From the NCBI GenBank assembly GCA_018436095.1, contig JAHDMJ010000014.1:62001-126000 (forward strand): a stretch of 64,000 nt of DNA, written 5' to 3'. The DNA comes from Clostridia bacterium. Lineage in GTDB: Bacteria; Bacillota; Peptococcia; DRI-13; UBA5745. The position numbers were made by a program, and so were the translations under genes. Shown one piece after another: positions 7,794 through 15,933 of the stretch (within the stretch, counting starts at the first letter, position 1; every line of letters begins with the position of its first letter). A model generated the notes under the pieces. That model was not told where the DNA came from and did not search any database. It saw nothing but the letters and a program-made list of their open reading frames with translations.

Positions 7794-8876
7794 CTATAGC
7801 AGTCCCATTTCCTGCCAATATTTTAAGGCGCCGGGGTGCATATCTACTACAGTGCCTTTGCACATTTCCTTGCGGTCGAAAGCTTTATACTGAGCTTGCA
7901 CCGTTTCCAGATAAGCCTTTTCTTCATAGCAAACCTTAGCCAGTACATAAGCCAATTCTTCAGGGACATCGGCCCGGACGGTTAATACTGATTTAAAGCC
8001 GATACTGGTTATCTCTTCGGCTTGCAAGGGATAGGTTTCGGCAGGAATCGTCATAGGGGACCAGCCGTACTTTTCCACTAAGGAATTGAGAACCTGCTCA
8101 TCCAGGCCCAGAATCTTTGAATCTCGTCCGGTCAGCATCTCTTTTGTGGCAGCATCCGGTATGGCTTTATTGATAACGATCATGTTGAAATGGCGGTCGG
8201 CATAAGCGTCATAAAGAGCCGTGCCTTCAGCTACATAAACGGAGGATCCGGACTCCTGAATTTCTTCAAAACTTTTTAGACCATATTCCTCCAAAGTCAT
8301 AACAGCGGCAATCGAGGATGCGGCAGAAGGAGGCATAACGCCCACTTTCATCTTTGTACCGGACTCAATCAACTCGCCTAGCGTATCGTAAGGGCAGGAG
8401 GCGTCTACAATGAAATACAGGGCGGTGCTGTCCAGAGAGGCAATTCCCTTGAGCTGATCGGAGGCTGCATCGTAAGGTTCCTCTCCCGCCAGCAGCTTAT
8501 TGAGAAACAATCCTTGGGTCAAGCCCACTTGGGCTTCTCCGGATACCATAACTACCGGATTAGCTACAGCGCCGCCGGTAGTAGCAGTGATCGGAAAACC
8601 TTCAAAATAAGCATTGGCTTTATCTGCAATAGCAGCAGCCACCATGGACCAGCCTCCATTGGCAGGACCGGCTACAAATTCCTGAACATCCAACTTACCG
8701 GGTTGCTCCGGAGACGGCATCGTATTTTCTGGCCCTCCGGCAGCAGGCTCTGTTTCATTACCCGTTGGAGCGGGAGCATTAGGGCTTGAGCCGCCGCAGC
8801 CGGCAAGCAGCCCCAAACAAAGCAGGATGATAAGAACCAAAAACGCCGTCTTTTTTAACAGATGAGTCCTCAACAT
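7794..8876 (-). CDS. TAXI family TRAP transporter solute receptor, lipoprotein
   Basis: 360 residues. Signal peptide with lipobox LLAGC (cysteine near residue 27), Ser/Pro/Glu-rich linker, then the TAXI fold: EFVAGPANGGWSMVAAAIADKAN, AQVGLTQGLFL, a domain-swap helix near 220, and the typical ending DMHPGALKYWQEMGLL. TAXI receptors deliver the ligand to fused TRAP permeases, encoded immediately downstream. Follows the dehydrogenase gene after 1 base. The ligand is not predictable from sequence; known TAXI ligands include glutamate and 2-oxoglutarate-like acids. Confidence 0.92.
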   Translation of the reverse strand: MLRTHLLKKTAFLVLIILLCLGLLAGCGGSSPNAPAPTGNETEPAAGGPENTMPSPEQPGKLDVQEFVAGPANGGWSMVAAAIADKANAYFEGFPITATTGGAVANPVVMVSGEAQVGLTQGLFLNKLLAGEEPYDAASDQLKGIASLDSTALYFIVDASCPYDTLGELIESGTKMKVGVMPPSAASSIAAVMTLEEYGLKSFEEIQESGSSVYVAEGTALYDAYADRHFNMIVINKAIPDAATKEMLTGRDSKILGLDEQVLNSLVEKYGWSPMTIPAETYPLQAEEITSIGFKSVLTVRADVPEELAYVLAKVCYEEKAYLETVQAQYKAFDRKEMCKGTVVDMHPGALKYWQEMGLL

Positions 8877-8877
8877 A

Positions 8878-9918
8878 TTATTTCCTCCTATCTTTTATGT
8901 CTAATTCAAAAGGTGACGAAATCCCTTTTGCCAAGGCAGCCTCCGCCAGCATCGCGGCAATTTGTCTGCTTACGCCCACACCTTTTTCCCGGTTGGCAGC
9001 TTTACGATTGGCTTCCATCTGACCGGGATAATAGACGGCTTCATAGCCCTCAGCCGGCGGGGTAGCATTTACCAAGGAAACGAACTCCTCTGCCCGAATT
9101 TGATAGTCAGAGGGCTGGCACAGAGCATCCAAACGGAAGGCTAAAAGAATCCAATTGAATTCCAAAGGCTGGCCCAGCAAACCATAACAGAGCAACTCAT
9201 TAATCATGGCTAAGCCGGAGCCTTTGGAACCTGCCGAGGGCAGCATAACGCCGCCGTCAAAAAAATCTTGGGGGTTAAGGGAAGGATGGCCCTGCTTATC
9301 TAAGATTTGACCGGGAGGCAGAAGGCTGCCTTTTCGCTGAGCTAAACGAATTTTGCCGCCGGCTGATGCGGAAGTGGCAAAATCCGCTGAAAGGGGAATA
9401 CCTTCCAGGGCCGGCAGAGCCAAGGCCAAAGGATTGGTGCTCATTACCCCTTTTTTACCGCCGAAAGGTGCAACAGTTTTAAATTTGCGATGGCCGCCGC
9501 CGCCAAAAATTTGCCCAAAACAATTGGCCTCAGCAAATCTCTCCGCGTAAGCGCCAATACGGCCGGTATGGCCCACGCCTTTAACGCCGGCTAAAGCCAT
9601 AGGTTGGTCTTGTAAAGCAAGGATCATAGCCTTTACGGTTTCTTCCATGGCGGTGATCCCAAAGCCTTGATTACCCTCCACCAGAAAAACGCCGGGCTTC
9701 ATTACGCTGATGACGGGTGTGGCGGCTCCCTTTACCTTACCGGAAATCATAAATTGAACGTATTCATAAAATCTCATGGCACCGTGGGCTTCAACGCCTT
9801 TTAAATCATTATCCACCAAATGAGCGGCAATTATTTTGGCGTTTGGAGCAGAAGCGCCATAGGCTTGCAGCAAAGCCTCCCCAAAAGAGGCCAGGGCTTC
9901 GGCAGACAGATAAATCAT
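8878..9918 (-). CDS. Malate/L-lactate/ureidoglycolate dehydrogenase family oxidoreductase (LDH2 type)
   Basis: 346-residue member of the LDH2/MDHG family of NAD(P)-dependent 2-hydroxyacid dehydrogenases, unrelated to classic Rossmann lactate dehydrogenases. Visible: N-terminal helix SAEALASFGEALLQAYGAS, LKGVEAHGAMRFYEYV (residues about 33-48), the active-site histidine motif GVGHTGRIGAYAER near 116, the cofactor region NPLALALPALEGIPLSADFATSASAGGKI near 160, and MLPSAGSKGSGLAMINELL near 225. Relatives oxidise malate, sulfolactate, ureidoglycolate or diketogulonate. Overlaps the upstream RraA gene by 4 bases (translational coupling), so both probably act on one pathway: the dehydrogenase interconverts a hydroxyacid and an oxoacid that the RraA-type enzyme may cleave or decarboxylate. 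Confidence 0.88.
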   Translation of the reverse strand: MIYLSAEALASFGEALLQAYGASAPNAKIIAAHLVDNDLKGVEAHGAMRFYEYVQFMISGKVKGAATPVISVMKPGVFLVEGNQGFGITAMEETVKAMILALQDQPMALAGVKGVGHTGRIGAYAERFAEANCFGQIFGGGGHRKFKTVAPFGGKKGVMSTNPLALALPALEGIPLSADFATSASAGGKIRLAQRKGSLLPPGQILDKQGHPSLNPQDFFDGGVMLPSAGSKGSGLAMINELLCYGLLGQPLEFNWILLAFRLDALCQPSDYQIRAEEFVSLVNATPPAEGYEAVYYPGQMEANRKAANREKGVGVSRQIAAMLAEAALAKGISSPFELDIKDRRK

Positions 9919-10592
9919 TTTTTTACCGGCACCCCCTTTCTGGCCGCAATGGTATTAATTGTGTCGAGACTTTCTTGAGCCGCAATGGCTAAAGGCAGCT
10001 TTTCTTCAATGTCCGCGATATCCGGCAGCTGGCGGCAAACATCCTCTAAGGCCCAGGGAGGAATAATACAAATGCCGTCCTCATCACCTACCAGAATGTC
10101 TCCCGGATTTACCCTGGCGCCGCAGGCATCTACGGGTACGTTGTAGGCCACACATTGAATTTCTTCGGCATAGGGCTTAGTTCCTGATCCCAAACAATAG
10201 ACGGGCATCAATTGGCCGGCTAATTCCTTTTTGTCCCGAATACAGCCGTCCACCACCATACCGCCCAGACCCTGAGTCATCATCATTTGTCCCACATTGC
10301 CGCCTGTAACCCAGCAAAGAGAGCCCAGGGAAGCAAATAACAAAATGGAACCGGCCGGGGTTTTGCGGACTAAATCAAAAGTTCCCAGCCCCTTTACCTC
10401 ATAGCCTGCTTGCTTCGGAATATAGGCAATTGTGATGGCGGGCCCTACCATATTGGCGGCCAATTCTTTTTGCAGGCAGCAAAGCCCCTTGAAATAACCG
10501 CTAACACCTAACCTGCGCATGGAATCACAGATATTGCCGGTGGGAGTATGGCGCAGCAGCTCAAAAAGCTCCTCCTGCCGCATATGATTCAT
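9915..10592 (-). CDS. RraA family protein (HMG/CHA aldolase or oxaloacetate-decarboxylase-like)
   Basis: 225 residues with the RraA fold. Conserved elements: TGNICDSMRRLG near 18 (the family D), GPAITIAYIP near 48, the pocket GGNVGQMMMTQGLGGMVVDGCIRD with catalytic Arg-Asp near 119, and VGDEDGICIIP near 180. Family members with this Arg-Asp pair are metal-dependent class II aldolases/decarboxylases giving pyruvate (4-hydroxy-4-methyl-2-oxoglutarate aldolase type); others are RNase E inhibitors, but the catabolic operon argues for an enzyme. ATG at 10592 is preceded by GGAGGAGAGG. First gene of the operon behind a candidate sigma-54 promoter. One of three RraA paralogues in the window. Confidence 0.87.
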   Translation of the reverse strand: MNHMRQEELFELLRHTPTGNICDSMRRLGVSGYFKGLCCLQKELAANMVGPAITIAYIPKQAGYEVKGLGTFDLVRKTPAGSILLFASLGSLCWVTGGNVGQMMMTQGLGGMVVDGCIRDKKELAGQLMPVYCLGSGTKPYAEEIQCVAYNVPVDACGARVNPGDILVGDEDGICIIPPWALEDVCRQLPDIADIEEKLPLAIAAQESLDTINTIAARKGVPVKK

Positions 10593-10628
10593 TTCCTCTC
10601 CTCCTTTGCGTTATGATAAAGCTTTCTA

Positions 10629-10645
10629 ATGCATATTCCATGCCC
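10629..10645 (-). promoter_or_regulatory. Candidate sigma-54 (-24/-12) promoter of the RraA-TRAP operon
   Basis: Minus strand reads GGGCATGGAATATGCAT: GG, exactly ten bases, then GC, as required for sigma-54 (consensus TGGCAC-N5-TTGCA). Predicted start about 28 bases before the RraA ATG, leaving room for the ribosome site. The NtrC-type activator encoded next door supports it. Confidence 0.55.
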
Positions 10646-10693
10646 GCAAATAAAAATAAAGAAAATAAGGTATTTGTTCCAAAATTACAAAAA

Positions 10694-10737
10694 ATACAGA
10701 AAATATTTCCGGATTACTTCGGAATTATTTTCTGTAT
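10694..10737 (-). promoter_or_regulatory. 44-bp palindrome: activator site and/or terminator
   Basis: ATACAGAAAATATTTCCG and CGGAATTATTTTCTGTAT are inverted copies matching at 17 of 18 positions around an 8-base centre. It sits 30-73 bases after the response regulator gene and about 70 bases before the -24 element. The position fits an upstream activating site of an NtrC-type dimer; the run TTTTTT after it on the minus strand also fits a terminator for the regulator transcript. It may do both. Confidence 0.6.
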
Positions 10738-10766
10738 CCCGTAAAACTGATAATAGAAACTTATGA

Positions 10767-12107
10767 CTAGCCTTGCAGGCGGTACTGCTCTAATTTATTG
10801 CGGAGAGTGCGGTCGGTAATACCCAGCAGTTGGGCAGCCTTTGTCCGGTTATTGCCGGTAAACGCCAAGGTCTCCATGATCGTTTGCTTTTCGATATCGG
10901 CAAGGCGGCAACCCGCCAATTCCCGGGAAAGGTTGGTGGCCATTTCCTGGCTGAGGCTGGGCAGGTCCGAGAATCGAATCAAGCTCCCCTCCGCTAAAGC
11001 AATACCCCGGACAATCAAATTTTCCAGCTCCCGCACATTACCGCGCAGGGGTGATTGCTCAATAGCCCTTAAGGCGGCCCCTTCAATGCCTCTAACATCT
11101 TTGTTAAACTCTGCATTATATTTATTTAAGAAATGCTGGATCAATAAAGGAATGTCCTCCCGGCGCTGCCGCAAAGCCGGGCTATGCAGGGTGATTACAC
11201 TGAGCCGATAATAAAGGTCTTCTCTGAAGGCGCCTTCTTCCATAGCCTTTTTCAAATCTTTATTGGTAGCAGCAATCAAACGGACATCAACCTGGATTTT
11301 TTCATTGCTGCCCACAGGGCTGATTTCTTTTTCCTGGAGCACCCGCAGCAGCTTAGCCTGAACGTTGATATCCATATCGCCGATTTCATCCAAAAACAGG
11401 GTGCCGCCGCTGCAGATTTCAAATTTTCCTTTACGGCTGCTATCCGCCCCGGTGAAGGAGCCTTTTTTATGCCCGAAGAACTCACTTTCCAAAAGTGGTA
11501 TTGGGATGGCCGAGCAATTAACGGCTTCAAAAGGTCCGTTGCTGCGATTGCTGCTATAGTGGATAGTTCGGGCAATTATTTCCTTGCCGGTACCGCTTTC
11601 GCCAGTGATCAGCACTGTCGTATTGATATCCTTGATTTTATCGATCAGCTTCAGCAAATCCTTAATCACCGGAGAATTACCGATGATGGCCGCCTGAACC
11701 TTTTGGGCATTGAGCCGGCAGTTTAAATCTTTGACTTGATTTTGCAAATGGATATGCTCCAAGGCTTTGGCAATTAAATTTCGCAGCTCATCCATTTCAA
11801 TAGGTTTGGCAATATAGTGGAAGGCCCCGGCTTTAAGGGCTTCTACAGAGCTTTTAATACTGCTGTAGCCGGTCATGATGATTACCGGCAGCGAAGGATA
11901 AATTTCCAGGATCTGCTTCAGCACCTCTATACCGTTGTGGCGGCCGATACGCAAGTCAAGTAAAACAAGATCCGGCGGCTCTTCTTTAATCATGGCCAGA
12001 CCCTCTTGGGCATCCTGGCTCCAGCGAATAGAGTAGAGTTTATCAAGGGCAAGACTTAGGGTAACGCAAATATGCTTATCATCATCTATGATAAAAAGAT
12101 TATCCAT
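10767..12107 (-). CDS. Sigma-54-dependent response regulator, NtrC/AtoC type
   Basis: 446 residues from the ATG at 12107 (preceded by GAGGGG and lying inside the end of the kinase gene; an ATG 10 codons upstream lacks support). Receiver domain 1-120 with acidic pocket FIIDDDK, phospho-acceptor in LVLLDLRIG (about D52), T and K in IIMTGYSS and YIAKPI. AAA+ domain about 135-370: Walker A GESGTGKEI, sigma-54 contact loop GSFTGA (usual GAFTGA, with Ser for the first Ala), Walker B GGTLFLDEIGDM, and the arginine-finger region. C-terminal Fis-type helix-turn-helix NRTKAAQLLGITDRTLRNKL. Expected to activate sigma-54 promoters after phosphorylation by the neighbouring kinase; the nearest target is the adjacent RraA-TRAP operon. 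Confidence 0.95.
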   Translation of the reverse strand: MDNLFIIDDDKHICVTLSLALDKLYSIRWSQDAQEGLAMIKEEPPDLVLLDLRIGRHNGIEVLKQILEIYPSLPVIIMTGYSSIKSSVEALKAGAFHYIAKPIEMDELRNLIAKALEHIHLQNQVKDLNCRLNAQKVQAAIIGNSPVIKDLLKLIDKIKDINTTVLITGESGTGKEIIARTIHYSSNRSNGPFEAVNCSAIPIPLLESEFFGHKKGSFTGADSSRKGKFEICSGGTLFLDEIGDMDINVQAKLLRVLQEKEISPVGSNEKIQVDVRLIAATNKDLKKAMEEGAFREDLYYRLSVITLHSPALRQRREDIPLLIQHFLNKYNAEFNKDVRGIEGAALRAIEQSPLRGNVRELENLIVRGIALAEGSLIRFSDLPSLSQEMATNLSRELAGCRLADIEKQTIMETLAFTGNNRTKAAQLLGITDRTLRNKLEQYRLQG

Positions 12108-14157
12108 CTCCGTTGTCCCCCTCTCTTTCTTTGCCAATCAAGATGATTTCAATACGGGTGCCTTTAGGTTCTCTTTGCTTCACTTGAATAGAACCGCTAT
12201 TAGCAATGGCCAATTGGTTGCAGATGTATAAACCCAGACCGGTACCGGACTGCCGTGTAGTAAAAAAGGGTTCAAAAATCCGCTCCAGATTGGCCGCCGC
12301 AATACCTTCTCCGTCATCTTCAACTAGGATAATTGCCATTCCCTTATCCTGGCGGGCCAAGAGGCGGATAGTTCCCGGCTCATTAAAGGCATCGATAGAG
12401 TTATTGATCAGATTGATTAAAATCTGAATTAAGTGCATCTTATCAACGTAAATCAATAATCCCTCAGGAATGAAGCATTCCAGTTCAATGCCTTTGGCCG
12501 CCAAGCGGGAAGACAGCAAGAGCTGAAGATTATTGACTAAAGGCAACAACTCACAATAGTCCATTTGATTAGGCCGGGGGTTGGCATAATTCTCTAAAGC
12601 TCCTACCATTTTGCTTATGCGGTCCATTTCACTATTGATGATTTCTGCCAGTTGAGTTTGAAATTGAGGATCGGCTATCCTTTCCGGTAATAAATCGGCC
12701 AGGGTCTTAATGGATGTCATGGGGGTACGGATTTCATGGATAAATTCAGAAACCTGCATACGCATAATCCGGCTCTGATCCTGCCGCAAAAGCTCCTCCT
12801 CCAGCCTCTTTTCCTTACTGATATCTTTGAAACTGATGACGGCTCCGGTGGAATCACCCTTGTCTCTGCCTAGGGCGCCGATCTGGTAGATGATAAATTT
12901 CACTTCATCCGCCCCTTGTATTTTAGCTTTAATGCCAAGATAAGGGCCTTGCCCACTCAGTACGGCAGCTAATTTTTCTTTATTCAGCCAATAAAATAAA
13001 GGCGATTGAAAAATCATAGACCCTAAAAGCTCTCCCGGCGAAAGTTCCAGAATATCTGCCGCCCGGTTATTAATAAACGTAAGGGCGCCTTGAGCGTCTA
13101 AGGTAATAATGCCGTTTTGTACACTATTTAGTATCTCCTCTTTAAAATGGTTGGCCGCATTAATTTCATTTCTCTGCCGGAGCAGCTCCTGATTTGCTTG
13201 ATTTAACGCCAGCGTCCGGCTATCTACTTCTTTTTTTAACCGATTATTAAAAATCAAGGCAATAATGGCCAAAAGCAGGAACAGCACTAAACAAGCTAAA
13301 GCGATATAAATGATCTGCCTGATCTGCTTTTCGTATGATTTTATCGATTGCCCAAACCATTTTCCCCCCACTTTATCATAAGTGCCGTTTTGCTTGGCAA
13401 TAGATAAACTGCTGTTTAGCAAAGCCAGCAGTTCCTCATGCTCGGCAGCGGCAAAAAATCGAAAATCCCCTATATTAAAGGATTCTCCCACCGACTTGAA
13501 AAAGTCCTCCTGATCCCATTTTTGCAGCAAATAGTGACCGGAGGCTTTATTGCCGATGTATGCCTCCACCTCCATATTCAGCAGCAATAAGAATCCGTGT
13601 TCCTGATTAATAACAATTTTCAACTTATCCTGAGAATGCTCATTGATATAACTGCCTATAGATGAGGTAAGACTAATCGTGTTGATCGCTACTGAGAGGT
13701 TGCGCAATTCCTCCAAAGCAGAAATATAGGTATTATCCCTGCGGACAAAAATAGTGTCTTCACTGCTGATCAGCACATCGGAAGTAAGATAGCCTTCGGG
13801 AGGAACTGCATTACTGATCACCAAGTCCAAATCTCCCTTATTCAGACTTGCCATCATTTCTTCCCGCTGCCGGCTGTAAAGCTCTACATCCAGGCCGTAT
13901 TCCAAAGCTAAAGCGTAGACCAGATCCGCAAGAAAGCCCTTAATGACTCCATTGCTATCCACATAAGCATAGGGAGGCAAGGCCTGGTCTAAACCCACCC
14001 GCAGGGGCTGGTCATAACGGGATGATATTGCCCCTCTTTCAATTCTGGCAGTTGAACCGCCAGGACTTTCTTGAGCAAATAGAAAAGCAGCCGCAAGCAG
14101 AACCAACACTAGCAGGATAGCCATGATATAAATTTGTTTTTTCTTTTTTATCTCCAT
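12100..14157 (-). CDS. Sensor histidine kinase with periplasmic solute-binding (SBP_bac_3) domain and PAS
   Basis: 685 residues. Transmembrane segment at about 8-27, then an extracytoplasmic type-3 amino-acid-binding-like domain (LRVGLDQALPPYAYVDSNGVIKGFLADLVYALA near 52, DLVISNAVPP near 112) as in BvgS/GltI relatives, second transmembrane segment near 283-307, coiled-coil linker, PAS domain about 335-450 (NGIITLDAQGALTFINNRA), HisKA H-box EFIHEIRTPMTSIKTL (phospho-histidine about 473), and HATPase with N-box LINNSIDAF, DDGEGIAAANLERIFEPFF and GTGLGLYICNQLA. Overlaps the upstream TAXI-like gene by 10 bases and the downstream regulator by 8, so the three are one coupled operon. Ligand sensed outside the cell is presumably the carboxylate imported by the adjacent TRAP system. 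Confidence 0.93.
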   Translation of the reverse strand: MEIKKKKQIYIMAILLVLVLLAAAFLFAQESPGGSTARIERGAISSRYDQPLRVGLDQALPPYAYVDSNGVIKGFLADLVYALALEYGLDVELYSRQREEMMASLNKGDLDLVISNAVPPEGYLTSDVLISSEDTIFVRRDNTYISALEELRNLSVAINTISLTSSIGSYINEHSQDKLKIVINQEHGFLLLLNMEVEAYIGNKASGHYLLQKWDQEDFFKSVGESFNIGDFRFFAAAEHEELLALLNSSLSIAKQNGTYDKVGGKWFGQSIKSYEKQIRQIIYIALACLVLFLLLAIIALIFNNRLKKEVDSRTLALNQANQELLRQRNEINAANHFKEEILNSVQNGIITLDAQGALTFINNRAADILELSPGELLGSMIFQSPLFYWLNKEKLAAVLSGQGPYLGIKAKIQGADEVKFIIYQIGALGRDKGDSTGAVISFKDISKEKRLEEELLRQDQSRIMRMQVSEFIHEIRTPMTSIKTLADLLPERIADPQFQTQLAEIINSEMDRISKMVGALENYANPRPNQMDYCELLPLVNNLQLLLSSRLAAKGIELECFIPEGLLIYVDKMHLIQILINLINNSIDAFNEPGTIRLLARQDKGMAIILVEDDGEGIAAANLERIFEPFFTTRQSGTGLGLYICNQLAIANSGSIQVKQREPKGTRIEIILIGKEREGDNGDG

Positions 14158-15197
14158 ATGATACCCTGCTCCCTATAATACTCCAATGCTCCCTGGTGCA
14201 GGTCGCCAATAGCGCTGTTGTTAAAGCTGGTCGTTTTATATACCCGATCCATAGGAAACACCTTTTTTATCTCCGACAAATTGCCGTAAATAGCTTTGGT
14301 TATATCATACACGATATCCCTGCCGGCAGTTTTAGGAGTACAGAGTAAAACATCAGTGGCTACCGACAGAATCAGAACATCTTGCCCTTTATAAGTGCCG
14401 GCATTTATACGGGCAATCCGGCAACCCGGCAGATAACGCTCCAAGTGATCGATGATATCATGGCCTTCAACAGGAAGAAGCTCGATTTCCAAATTGGCTG
14501 CCAAATTAGCTATCTGTTGATTGGGCAGCACCGAGGAAAGCACCAGGCAATCGATTGTTTTGTCCTCCAAGGCCCGGACAGCTTTATCCAAATCCAGGTA
14601 AACGGCCTCGTAGTCAGAGGGGTCAAGCCCCTGAATGCTCAGGAAGCTTCGATTTAGCAAAGTGGTATCCGCTTTAGGTTCACCCAGGGAAACTCTCTTG
14701 CCTTTCAAATCCTGAAGACTATGGATATCACCTTTACGAACGATGCATTGAGTCACCGCAGAATAAAGAGGCGAGATCAAAGCCTCGCCTTCTTCTTCAG
14801 TCAATGATAATTTCTCTGTCTCTTGCCGGAATCTGGTAGTTAAACGTAAGCTTGCCGGTTGATCAAGGGAGCCAGGAAAGTAGCGGCCTTGATAGCTTTT
14901 AATATATTTGGTGATCATGACCCCTACTGCCGTAGCCGGAGTATAGACCTCCCGCTCCTCCAGATTAGAAGCAATCCAAAGAATATTATCACTTTCTAAG
15001 ATCTCGACTATGGATGAGGCCTCTTCAGACAAGGGCTGAAGGGCAGGGCCATTAACCCAGCCTGCCTCAGCCCTTTCTCGAAATGAAACCCGCAGGTATA
15101 TAACCAAACCAAAGATAATTAATAGGACCAGCAAGATAGCGGTGATCACTCTGACAAGGCTTAGATGAAAAAGACCCCTGAATCGGCGTGCTTCCAT
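14148..15197 (-). CDS. Membrane-anchored TAXI-like solute-binding protein, putative sensory receptor
   Basis: 349 residues. Instead of a lipoprotein signal it has a single uncleaved-looking anchor (LVRVITAILLVLLIIFGLVIYL, about 15-36) after a basic N-terminus. The rest resembles TAXI receptors: ALISPLYSAVTQCIVRKGDIHSLQDLKGKRVSLGEPKADTTLLNRSFLSIQGLDPSDYEAVYLDLDKAVRALEDKTIDCLVL, and the C-terminal signature TSFNNSAIGDLHQGALEYYREQGII. It is first in an operon with the kinase and sigma-54 activator (10-base overlap with the kinase), not with a permease. I infer that it presents ligand to the kinase rather than to a TRAP channel. Known parallels are binding-protein partners of kinases such as those sensing C4-dicarboxylates or citrate-like compounds. 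Confidence 0.75.
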   Translation of the reverse strand: MEARRFRGLFHLSLVRVITAILLVLLIIFGLVIYLRVSFRERAEAGWVNGPALQPLSEEASSIVEILESDNILWIASNLEEREVYTPATAVGVMITKYIKSYQGRYFPGSLDQPASLRLTTRFRQETEKLSLTEEEGEALISPLYSAVTQCIVRKGDIHSLQDLKGKRVSLGEPKADTTLLNRSFLSIQGLDPSDYEAVYLDLDKAVRALEDKTIDCLVLSSVLPNQQIANLAANLEIELLPVEGHDIIDHLERYLPGCRIARINAGTYKGQDVLILSVATDVLLCTPKTAGRDIVYDITKAIYGNLSEIKKVFPMDRVYKTTSFNNSAIGDLHQGALEYYREQGIIWR

Positions 15198-15243
15198 GAA
15201 ACCTCCATCATTTTAAGCATAAGTAAAGGCTTACAGAAAGAAA

Positions 15244-15933
15244 TCAGTCAATACCGACCAAGCTGTCTACAGGCAGCGAAAAGATCAACCCTTTACAGGC
15301 GGTATTTAACCCGGCAACCTGGCTGATAGCCTTCATGATTGCCTGCTTATGCTCACGTTTGACGATAATCCCAATAATATCTTTTTCCGGCTGGATACAA
15401 ATACCTAAGAAACGTTCCGTCTCCTGCCCCACATTTCTGGCATGAATCACCGTGCCGCCGGTAGCTCCCGCCTCCCGGGCCGCTGCCATTACCTCTTCTT
15501 TATGCCCCTGATTAATTACAGCAAGGATCAGGTCATGCTTAACCGATTCTTCCATCTTATTCACTTCCTTTTCAAACCTATCTCGTTCTTCTTCCGTCAA
15601 TACCCGGGCAAAAGGGCCGCTGATGCCGGATAAAGGCATCGTAAAAATAATCCCTTTGCCGGGCCTTTTTAACTGCATTTCCGTATTAATAGCTTCAAAC
15701 ATTTTTGGTATCTTAAACTGGGGCGCCATACTTATGACTACGTCTTTATCCGTTTCTCCCAGTCCCAAATAATCCAGGATCTCCGAATTGGCGGTACCCA
15801 TCCCCAAACAAATGAAATGCACATGAATGTTGTGTTTAAGGCAAATATCCACAACCCGCTGGCCTTTGCCCCGATCAACGATAGTAACGATCATTTTAAT
15901 CATTTTTTCTTGTGGGCTCAATTGCTCACTCAT
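15244..15933 (-). CDS. Double PII-like signalling protein
   Basis: 229 residues made of two PII-type ferredoxin-like units. First, about 10-105: MIKMIVTIVDRGKGQRVVDICLKHNI ... IHVHFICLGMGTA and an FTMPLSGISG segment. Second, about 122-225: HDLILAVINQGHKEEVMAAAREAGATGGTVIHARNVG, FLGICIQPEKDIIGIIVKREHKQAIMKAI, ending in IFSLPVDSLVG, which resembles canonical PII (GxxGGTVIxGRG; E-K-x-x-x-I-x-V). No uridylylated T-loop tyrosine motif is evident. PII-like proteins sense nucleotides or metabolites and bind partner transporters. It follows the DUF1538 membrane protein gene with an 8-base overlap, so the natural hypothesis is that it gates that transporter. Confidence 0.82.
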   Translation of the reverse strand: MSEQLSPQEKMIKMIVTIVDRGKGQRVVDICLKHNIHVHFICLGMGTANSEILDYLGLGETDKDVVISMAPQFKIPKMFEAINTEMQLKRPGKGIIFTMPLSGISGPFARVLTEEERDRFEKEVNKMEESVKHDLILAVINQGHKEEVMAAAREAGATGGTVIHARNVGQETERFLGICIQPEKDIIGIIVKREHKQAIMKAISQVAGLNTACKGLIFSLPVDSLVGID

